Source: Caldifarciminota bacterium 4484_18
GTDB lineage: Bacteria > Hydrothermota > UBA3073 > NMUJ01
Direction: 5' to 3'
DNA length: 6,244 nt
Assembly: GCA_002256535.1 (NCBI GenBank)
Contig: NMUJ01000057.1
Span: 1 to 6,244 of the forward strand
A model generated the notes under the pieces. That model had not been told where the DNA came from, made no database searches, and saw only the letters and a list, made by a program, of their open reading frames with translations. Shown in pieces: positions 1 to 5,010 of the stretch (within the stretch, counting starts at the first letter, position 1; each line of letters opens with the position of its first letter). The translations under genes were made by a program, and so were the position numbers.

Positions 1-78
1 ACAGTTAGCTGTATCATTTGCACCTATATTCCAACCCACATATATACCAGCTGCAACCAGTAATATGATGGGTAACAT
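1..78 (-). CDS. PiT-family inorganic phosphate permease, N-terminal fragment
   Basis: Only the first 26 codons are inside the window; the gene runs past base 1. The reverse strand reads MLPIILLVAAGIYVGWNIGA and then NDTANC. The hydrophobic first helix followed by GANDTAN (residues 19-25) is the N-terminal signature of PiT/PHO-4 phosphate permeases, which take up phosphate across the inner membrane with H+ or Na+ symport. The start is the ATG at 78-76, three bases after the TAG of the DUF47 gene, with a weak AGAG-type ribosome site inside the end of that gene. The TAG is in the same frame as this ATG, so no longer version exists. The DUF47 neighbour is the classic partner of PiT transporters and supports the call. 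Cation specificity cannot be judged from this fragment. Confidence 0.85.
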   Translation of the reverse strand, partial: MLPIILLVAAGIYVGWNIGANDTANC

Positions 79-81
79 AAG

Positions 82-729
82 CTAAACTCTATATTTGGCG
101 GTCATTATTTCTATACGATCAGAGGCGTTTTGGATAAGATCTGATATGTCTGCAATGTTTCGTATCAATTCTCTCAAAATTATCTTTAGAGCAAGATCGA
201 TATCTAAATTGAAGACGTTTTTGATTAACTCACGTTCGAGGTGATCGACCTCACTTTCGATAATATTAACTTCTACTGCCTCATCTACTACTTTTGTCAT
301 ATCGATATCAAGTAAATCGAACATATTCTTCAAATGTGGCAACCCCGCAATGGTGCGGCCAGTTAACTCTTTTATAGCATCATGCAGTGAATCAGGTATC
401 TGGGGTCTTACCAATATATAAAAATCAACTACAGCTTCAGCTTTATCTGCGATTTTATCGATACGTTCCGCTATCTCTATATAATCTTCACGCAAGAATG
501 GCAAAAATGCACCTGCATGTATCTCCTTCTCAATATTTCTACGTATAGTATCTGCTCTGCTCTCCAGCTTGTGAACATCGAGTGCATTCTCTTCATAAAG
601 TGGGTTATTGTTGAGATAATTGATCGTCATCTCTTTGAACTTGGTCAGACACTCCCCAACCGTGTTGAGGTGCTCGTCGAATAACAAGCGAACCTTATAT
701 TCTCTTTTACGTATATGTTTAAATGCCAT
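82..729 (-). CDS. DUF47/PhoU-like Pit accessory protein
   Basis: A 215-residue, all-helical, soluble cytoplasmic protein of the DUF47 family (PhoU_div, TIGR00153-like), whose usual length is about 205-225 residues. The two-repeat PhoU-like layout is visible. Repeat one has ExxAD-type acidic residues around E56-D60, the AFLPFLRED stretch near residues 74-82, and D91 and E98. Repeat two has E158/E160/D162/E165 and ends in the helix with D194, D197 and D204. In this family such acidic clusters bind metal ions. Members are encoded beside PiT permeases and are thought to modulate them. Here the PiT start follows the TAG by three bases, in the same frame. A GAGAGGG ribosome site lies about 6 bases before the ATG at 729. 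The gene sits just past the terminator of the upstream unit, so it probably has its own promoter or depends on read-through. Confidence 0.9.
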   Translation of the reverse strand: MAFKHIRKREYKVRLLFDEHLNTVGECLTKFKEMTINYLNNNPLYEENALDVHKLESRADTIRRNIEKEIHAGAFLPFLREDYIEIAERIDKIADKAEAVVDFYILVRPQIPDSLHDAIKELTGRTIAGLPHLKNMFDLLDIDMTKVVDEAVEVNIIESEVDHLERELIKNVFNLDIDLALKIILRELIRNIADISDLIQNASDRIEIMTAKYRV

Positions 730-763
730 TTAAACCCTCTCTGTTCCTACGTTACGGGATAAG

Positions 764-769
764 AGTATA
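764..769 (-). promoter_or_regulatory. Possible -10 box (TATACT) for the DUF47-PiT unit
   Basis: The minus strand reads TATACT about 35 bases before the DUF47 start, directly after the T-tract of the preceding terminator. A -35 at normal spacing would fall in the terminator hairpin loop and matches consensus poorly (GGTAAC or GTAACT). It is offered only because the unit needs some promoter in this 41-base gap or upstream. Confidence 0.2.
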
Positions 770-770
770 T

Positions 771-804
771 AAAAAGAGGGTGGGGAGTTACCCCACCCTC
801 TTTT
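771..804 (-). terminator. Intrinsic terminator after the porin gene
   Basis: A perfect 14-bp stem (772-785 paired with 791-804) with a 5-base loop. The ten pairs nearest the loop are GC-rich (GAGGGTGGGG) and the base is A/T. On the minus strand it is followed by a T-tract (TTTTT, then ATATA), which orients it as a rho-independent terminator for the porin gene ending at 820. The T-tract on one side and the position 16 bases after the stop codon make this a strong call. The flanking A-run also gives a T-run on the plus strand, but no plus-strand gene ends here. Confidence 0.9.
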
Positions 805-819
805 AAAGAACCGTTTAGA

Positions 820-2091
820 TTAGAACGATTTGAATACGAAGAAGTAACCACCGAGAGCGTTCGTAGCTTCGTCGCCGAAGTAATCCTTGTTCGGCATGAA
901 CATACCGGCGGTGAACCCAAGATCCACGATATCGTTATAGTTATAGTAAACAAAGGCCGCTACCTCCTGCCCACGAGTAAGGAGCCCTGTCTTCTCTATG
1001 CCATCGGCTTCCTTATCAAACCCATAACCGAAGAAATCGAACCTCACCGATATAGGGCCAGAAGCATACCCTACGTATACATCAAGTACATTCTCGTTAG
1101 TCATCCACCAATCCCAATCCGCCACACACGCAAAGCTATATGGAGTAAACATAGTATGGGCTGGCCCGAAGCCTGGCCACCATTTATAGAATCCATAGGT
1201 ATATGGTCCATCGAGTGGTGCCGTATAAAGCTCATACTTATCGGTAGTTGCTGTATCATCGCCACTGAATGCAGCATAAGCGACACCGAACGAGAACGGT
1301 CCCGTGGAGTAACCCACTTTCGCCATATAATGCATACCACCATAGCTTATGTCAGCTATTTCATTTTTACCACCCATCATCGTGAACTCAACCACATAAT
1401 CTACTCCAGTAGCGGGTGAACCTTCCGAATGTACACCAAACCACATAGGTTTGTCACCTAACGTGGTGTCGATTGCCATCTTCCTGCGTATGAACACGTA
1501 TGGGCTGATACCGACTTTACCATCCATAAGATTCAGTGTCCCATAGAAGCCCAACAGCTCCATGTCGGGAGGCACCACTGAAGTATACGAACCTACATAA
1601 CCGAGCCCACCGTTCTCTTCAAGCCTATACGCAAATATATCGCCGTTGAAGGTCTCCGTACTGATGTTTGCAACGACACCCATAACACCATCCTCACCGC
1701 CATCGAAGAACTCATATCCGTAACATACATGCTTCTTACCGATCGATAAACTTACCGGTGAATCGAAAATCTTATTAATTGTGAGATAGAGTTCCTTGAA
1801 GTGAGCACCTACACCCTCCTGCCCTGCTCCGCTGATTGGATGTTTACCAAATACACCCCAGTCTGTTACCCTACCCACGATCGTTATACCATCGAGTTCA
1901 GCTGTCGCCCCTATATCACCATGAACGTAGTAGTACATATCGCCGTCTTTGGTATCTTTATTGAAATCCGCGTTATTCCAGAAGAACCCATACGTGTAGA
2001 ATAAACCGCCCCAGGTCACCTTCGCCTCAGCCAGAAGCAAACCGCTACTCCCCAACAGAATCACCATACTTATTAGGGCTAACTTTTTCAT
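820..2091 (-). CDS. Outer-membrane porin-like beta-barrel protein
   Basis: A 423-residue protein. Residues 1-23 are a clear Sec signal peptide: MKK, a hydrophobic core, then a cleavage-like AEA before Lys24. The mature part has many short alternating polar/aromatic stretches rich in Tyr, Trp, Phe and Gly, typical of amphipathic barrel strands, and ends in a strand closing with F423, the usual C-terminal aromatic of outer-membrane barrels recognised by BamA. No known porin family can be named from sequence alone. The first strand (VTWGGLFYTYGFFW) and Gly-rich turns suit a general or substrate-specific channel. Translation starts at the ATG at 2091 behind a near-perfect AAAAGGAGG site. The leader between the preceding stop codon and that site holds a perfect 32-base palindrome. 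As last gene of the run, before a strong terminator, it may supply outer-membrane entry for the substrate handled by the upstream hydrolase and symporter. Confidence 0.75.
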   Translation of the reverse strand: MKKLALISMVILLGSSGLLLAEAKVTWGGLFYTYGFFWNNADFNKDTKDGDMYYYVHGDIGATAELDGITIVGRVTDWGVFGKHPISGAGQEGVGAHFKELYLTINKIFDSPVSLSIGKKHVCYGYEFFDGGEDGVMGVVANISTETFNGDIFAYRLEENGGLGYVGSYTSVVPPDMELLGFYGTLNLMDGKVGISPYVFIRRKMAIDTTLGDKPMWFGVHSEGSPATGVDYVVEFTMMGGKNEIADISYGGMHYMAKVGYSTGPFSFGVAYAAFSGDDTATTDKYELYTAPLDGPYTYGFYKWWPGFGPAHTMFTPYSFACVADWDWWMTNENVLDVYVGYASGPISVRFDFFGYGFDKEADGIEKTGLLTRGQEVAAFVYYNYNDIVDLGFTAGMFMPNKDYFGDEATNALGGYFFVFKSF

Positions 2092-2108
2092 GTTACCTCC
2101 TTTTCGGT

Positions 2109-2140
2109 GACCACCCTGGGGTAGCTACCCCAGGGTGGTC
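2109..2140 (-). promoter_or_regulatory. Perfect 32-base palindrome (16-bp hairpin) ahead of the porin gene
   Basis: Bases 2109-2124 (GACCACCCTGGGGTAG) are exactly complementary to 2125-2140, giving a very stable GC-rich hairpin centred on TAGCTA. It begins 10 bases after the cyclase stop codon and ends 8 bases before the AAAAGGAGG site of the porin. There is no T-tract on either side, so it is not a standard intrinsic terminator. Possible roles are an RNA-processing or stability hairpin letting the porin segment outlive the upstream message, a partial terminator, or a dimeric protein operator. The sequence alone does not choose between them. Confidence 0.7.
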
Positions 2141-2150
2141 TAAATATTTG

Positions 2151-3026
2151 CTACTTAGGTATGATAGCGATTACACGTGCTGGGAAGCCAGAGCCACCTT
2201 TTGGCTTCGGGAACGTAACTATGGCTATACCACCAGCTTCGGGTAGCTCCACCCCTGCAGGTACATTTACTACCTCAATCTGCCACCATTTTGTAAGCAC
2301 ATAAGCTTCGCAGGAGTAATCCCCATCACGTGAGGTTCTCAACCCACCATCTGTATCTGTCGTCTCATGTCCAACCGCAGTTACGTGACGCTCTTCGAAT
2401 AGATATTTGAGTGCCTCCATACCCCATGCTGGGTAATGAGCATAACCATCAGGACCTACATTCCTCATCTTATCGGGATCGGGCCATCTTTCTGACCAAC
2501 CTGTCCACATCAAGCAGAATGCGCCCTCAGGTACTGGACCGTATTTTGCTTCCCATGCTTTGATATCATCCACGGTGAGCTCGTAGTCTGGATTCTCTTT
2601 TGCCTTATCACGTACATCAAAGACGACCAATGGACATACCATCTCACTTGCCGGTATCTCATCGATAGTTTTACCACCCTTATGGAAGTGACAAGGTGGA
2701 TCACAATGCGTACCGTATTGACCTACATGGCAGAAGTATTCAGCAAAGAACCCGTAACCACCACCTTTGCCTTCAACCTGTTTCGCAACCACACCTTCAC
2801 CTTCGGCATACCAGTAAAGGGTATCTATTCTCATCGGTGGGAAGCCCGGCCACACTGGTATACCACGGAAGAATGCGTGTGTGAGATCGACAATCTGATA
2901 CTCAGTCTTCCACTCCTTTACTGTCTCCCATAGCGGGTAGCGGGCTACCTTCTTGCCACTGATCACAGTAATAGACAGGAGCACACCTAAAGCTATCACA
3001 CCCAAAATGGTAAGTACTCTTTTCAT
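2151..3026 (-). CDS. Exported cyclase-family (kynurenine formamidase-like) metal hydrolase
   Basis: A 291-residue protein of the cyclase family (PF04199), which includes kynurenine formamidase and isatin hydrolase: Mn/Zn enzymes that hydrolyse amides or cyclic amides. The signature is at residues 103-114 (QYGTHCDPPCHF), matching HxGTHxDxPxHF except that Gln103 replaces the first His. H107, D109 and H113 remain. Other family blocks are LTHAF with IPVWPGFPP (48-64), GHETTDTD (219-226) and QIE (249-251). The last supplies a conserved Glu (E251), but the His expected about 12 residues before it is replaced by Cys239 or Glu240. Residues 1-22 form a hydrophobic N-terminal segment with two basic residues, so the enzyme is probably periplasmic; there is no lipobox Cys. 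Cys108 and Cys112 sit between the metal ligands. AAAGGAGGGG lies just before the ATG, 12 bases after the preceding stop. Family certain, substrate unknown. Confidence 0.85.
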   Translation of the reverse strand: MKRVLTILGVIALGVLLSITVISGKKVARYPLWETVKEWKTEYQIVDLTHAFFRGIPVWPGFPPMRIDTLYWYAEGEGVVAKQVEGKGGGYGFFAEYFCHVGQYGTHCDPPCHFHKGGKTIDEIPASEMVCPLVVFDVRDKAKENPDYELTVDDIKAWEAKYGPVPEGAFCLMWTGWSERWPDPDKMRNVGPDGYAHYPAWGMEALKYLFEERHVTAVGHETTDTDGGLRTSRDGDYSCEAYVLTKWWQIEVVNVPAGVELPEAGGIAIVTFPKPKGGSGFPARVIAIIPK

Positions 3027-3038
3027 CAGCCCCTCCTT

Positions 3039-3347
3039 TTAATCTTTCTCATAGCTGCGACGAGCAAGTGCAAATAATACTAACTTACGTTTTATGGCCT
3101 CAAGGTCCTTGCTCGCCGCATCTAAAACTTCCTGTACATCTTCCTCTGTGGGGATAGGTACAAATCTATCTTCTGCATCACGACCCTTCTCACCACGTTG
3201 CTTACGTGCTACCCACAACGCTTCAGTTATTATACCCATCAAATCATCGAGCGTCTTCACCTCCTTCAATTTATTAATAACATCAAACTCTTTCCTGTCA
3301 ACAAAATATCGTAGGAGTGCCACCAGGTTAGTGAGTCCCTTCTCCAC
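3039..3347 (-). CDS. Unrecognised small helical protein between transporter and cyclase genes
   Basis: About 102 residues from a GTG start; not recognised. It is predicted soluble, with no signal peptide or membrane segment. Residues 2-50 look like two or three amphipathic helices (LTNLVALLRYFVDRKEF, then LDDLMGIITEALWVARKQ), followed by a charged linker (51-61), an FVPIPTEEDV stretch, and a long charged C-terminal helix (68-100) ending in ARRSYEKD. A longer GTG reading from 3410 would add 21 residues, but they overlap the MetS gene in another frame and read as its shadow. The GTG at 3347 follows TAGGGGGG with the same 4-base spacing as the symporter's own AGGGGG site. The gene begins 8 bases after the MetS stop and ends 12 bases before the cyclase ATG, so it belongs to the run. 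A regulatory or accessory cytoplasmic role is possible but not shown. Confidence 0.7.
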   Translation of the reverse strand: MEKGLTNLVALLRYFVDRKEFDVINKLKEVKTLDDLMGIITEALWVARKQRGEKGRDAEDRFVPIPTEEDVQEVLDAASKDLEAIKRKLVLFALARRSYEKD

Positions 3348-3350
3348 CGT

Positions 3351-3358
3351 CCCCCCTA
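3351..3358 (-). promoter_or_regulatory. Ribosome site TAGGGGGG that fixes the GTG start at 3347
   Basis: The minus strand reads TAGGGGGGACGGTG. The G-run begins in the TAG stop of the MetS gene and lies 3-4 bases before GTG. The symporter gene uses the parallel arrangement ATAGGGGGTGCTATG at 4836-4822. This supports reinitiation at 3347 rather than the overlapping GTG at 3410. Confidence 0.6.
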
Positions 3359-3445
3359 TCGTTGCATCCTCAAGATTGAAAATATCAATCCTCCGTATAG
3401 GATCAAACACCCCACTATTAACATCACAATAGCACCTGGGTTCAT
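3356..3445 (-). CDS. MetS-type small subunit of the NSS transporter
   Basis: A 29-residue single-span membrane peptide (MNPGAIVMLIVGCLILYGGL, then IFSILRMQR). The pattern AIxMxIxGxxIxxGGLxxSI, with a short polar N-terminus and a basic C-terminus, matches the MetS family (PF16951). Its founding member is the small subunit of the MetPS methionine/alanine importer of Corynebacterium glutamicum; that one is longer, and many family members are about 30-40 residues. The start ATG at 3445 overlaps the TGA of the symporter gene as ATGA, so translation is coupled, and a GGGAGAG stretch in the end of the symporter gene acts as ribosome site. It is easily missed because of its size and because longer frames overlap it. 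Position directly after an NSS gene makes the call secure. The gene symbol is left blank because the substrate is unproven. Confidence 0.88.
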   Translation of the reverse strand: MNPGAIVMLIVGCLILYGGLIFSILRMQR

Positions 3446-4824
3446 TCTTCTCTCCCTTTTAGTTTCATAAGTACAAATGACATTATGATGATCAGCACAA
3501 TAACACCAATACCTGTGAGGCCAGCCCAACGTGGTGCACCGAAGAACCACCCTATGGCTATGGCCTCAAGTATCCCAACAAGTGTAAGCCCAAAGTCACA
3601 TGTAACATGGTCGATAATATCAACCCAGTAGTAACCACCACGTGTAGCGAAAATCAACCCCACAAGGAAACCACATACCACAACTATTGGTAATATCTTC
3701 TTACGATCTATACGCCATTTATCCATGAACCCACACATGAAAGGCTCTACCTGCGATATCTGTGAATCGATCGCCAACGTCACCAACAGTATAAAGAATA
3801 GTACACCAATCACTGCAGCAGCCGGCAACATACTTATGATACGAGGGTATGTGATGAATGCAAGATGTAGCCCACCCTTTGTCACCTCAGGTACTGATAC
3901 ACCTAATGCCTGTGCAGCGAACCCCAGCACCGAAAATACTGCAAACCCAGCAAAGAATGAGGTACCACAGTTTGCGAGTGCAGTGACTATCGCGTTGTTA
4001 TTGACATCAGTACGACGTTCGAGGTAACTCGAATATACTATCTGTGTACCCATAGCGAGGCTAAGCGTAAAGAAGATCTGTCCGTATGCAGCAAGCCAGG
4101 TCTCTGGGTTCTTAAGTGCGGCAAAATTGGGTGTCAAATAGTAGTTTAACCCCTTAATAGCTCCAGGTAGCGTCAACCCACGTATGACGAGTATCACAAG
4201 TATTATCCAAGGTATGATAACCGTAAAGTAGATCTCTTTACCGATACTCACCGGACCGTGCCTTACGTAGAAGAACGACCATAACCATGATATAGCCAGC
4301 CCTATAACTACATACCATAGTATATGGCCAAGATGACCGGGCCCACTTGTTAGACGCAGGAAATCGTGTTTGAAAAACTGCTCAGAACGTGCAGCCCATT
4401 CTCTTATGTTGACACTAGACCATACATACTTCAAATGCCCTGTTTCTTGGGCGACCTCCAACTTAGGTGCGAAACCTGCACTAAATACAACGTAGTTCCA
4501 ACACCATGCCATTATTACAGTATAGTAGAAAAATATGAGCATAACCGCAAATAGTGAGAGCCAGCCTATCCATTCGAAATTTTTACGCACTTTAGCGAAA
4601 GCTGCAGGTGCACCCGCCTGCATCATCCTACCGAGGCCAAACTCCAGAATCAACAGTGGTATACCTGCAGTGAGTAACGCAACAAAATAGGGTATAAGGA
4701 ATGCACCACCCCCGTATTTGAATGCAATATAGGGGAAACGCCACACGTTACCGAGGCCAATCGCTGCACCTACCGCAGCAAATATGAAATCTGCCCTCCT
4801 TCGCCAACGTGCACGCTCTTCCAT
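3442..4824 (-). CDS. Neurotransmitter:sodium symporter (NSS/SLC6) family transporter
   Basis: A 460-residue inner-membrane protein with the LeuT fold and about 11 predicted helices, one fewer than LeuT. Clear landmarks: TM1 AAIGLGNVWRFPY (20-32) with the unwound Gly-Asn (N26 = LeuT N27); GGGAFLIPY (38-46); PLLILEFGLG (56-65); TM6 GQIFFTLSLAMG (248-259); TM7 NCGTSFFAGF (285-294); TM8 TLAIDSQISQVEP (349-361); TM10 TRGGYYWVDIID (394-405) with E420. These carriers import amino acids or related amines with Na+. Residues at the eukaryotic chloride site are Y46, Q249, T253, N285 and S289, and Na2-site residues are D353-S354, so chloride dependence is predicted. The ATG at 4824 has AGGGGG four bases upstream, and a good promoter lies at 4902-4873. 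The MetS overlap marks it as the large subunit of a MetPS-type importer. Substrate inferred only: a small neutral or aromatic amino acid. Confidence 0.93.
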   Translation of the reverse strand: MEERARWRRRADFIFAAVGAAIGLGNVWRFPYIAFKYGGGAFLIPYFVALLTAGIPLLILEFGLGRMMQAGAPAAFAKVRKNFEWIGWLSLFAVMLIFFYYTVIMAWCWNYVVFSAGFAPKLEVAQETGHLKYVWSSVNIREWAARSEQFFKHDFLRLTSGPGHLGHILWYVVIGLAISWLWSFFYVRHGPVSIGKEIYFTVIIPWIILVILVIRGLTLPGAIKGLNYYLTPNFAALKNPETWLAAYGQIFFTLSLAMGTQIVYSSYLERRTDVNNNAIVTALANCGTSFFAGFAVFSVLGFAAQALGVSVPEVTKGGLHLAFITYPRIISMLPAAAVIGVLFFILLVTLAIDSQISQVEPFMCGFMDKWRIDRKKILPIVVVCGFLVGLIFATRGGYYWVDIIDHVTCDFGLTLVGILEAIAIGWFFGAPRWAGLTGIGVIVLIIIMSFVLMKLKGREE

Positions 4825-4872
4825 AGCACCCCCTATTTCCTAAGCTTAAAATGAGCTTTTTCTCTTCTGTAA

Positions 4873-4902
4873 AATAAATAAACTCAATAATTTAAGTGTC
4901 AA
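4873..4902 (-). promoter_or_regulatory. Sigma70-type promoter for the symporter operon
   Basis: The minus strand has an exact TTGACA at 4902-4897, an 18-base AT-rich spacer, and TTTATT at 4878-4873 as a 4/6 match to TATAAT. Transcription would start near 4865, giving a leader of about 40 bases before the ATG at 4824. The -35 is perfect while the -10 is mediocre; other T/A-rich hexamers nearby could serve. No regulator site was recognised. Confidence 0.55.
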
Positions 4903-4985
4903 GCCTTTTGTTTTTGGTACACATCAGGGTCATAATCACAGCTATTACCAAGATCTATAGGTTTCTTGCTAAGTAATCTATTCAT
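4899..4985 (-). CDS. Candidate 28-residue small ORF
   Basis: An ATG at 4985 opens 28 codons (MNRLLSKKPIDLGNSCDYDP, then DVYQKQKA) ending in a TGA that lies inside the TTGACA promoter box. GGGAGAGG touches the ATG, so a ribosome site exists but is closer than ideal. An in-frame TAG 12-15 bases upstream means it is not the tail of a longer gene. The peptide is hydrophilic, with no signal or membrane segment, and resembles nothing I recognise. It could be translated after the barrel gene that ends at 5011, or be a chance ORF in a spacer that otherwise has only the promoter. Confidence 0.2.
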   Translation of the reverse strand: MNRLLSKKPIDLGNSCDYDPDVYQKQKA

Positions 4986-5010
4986 CCTCTCCCGCTATCT
5001 CTACTTAATC

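Noticed and set aside
1156..2004. Plus-strand open frames across the porin gene (1156-1419 and 1801-2004)
   Set aside because: They are antisense to a convincing signal-peptide-bearing barrel gene, with no ribosome sites or recognisable domains; taken as shadows.
3039..3347. Resemblance of the helical protein to CRISPR small-subunit families such as Csa5
   Set aside because: The likeness is only a general small-helical feel. There are no cas genes or repeat arrays in the window, and the operon context is transport.
3348..3410. 21-residue N-terminal extension of the unrecognised protein from a GTG at 3410
   Set aside because: It lies wholly inside, or just after, the MetS coding sequence in another frame and has no clear ribosome site. 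The GTG at 3347 has a good one.
3094..3432. 112-codon plus-strand frame opposite the small helical protein
   Set aside because: It is Ser/Thr-rich low-information sequence, typical of an antisense shadow, with no recognisable motif.
4842..4865. AAGCT...AGCTT hairpin followed by T-run in the symporter leader
   Set aside because: The stem is only 5 bp and AT-rich, and the T-run lies on the plus strand, where no gene ends. It is too weak to call a terminator or riboswitch.
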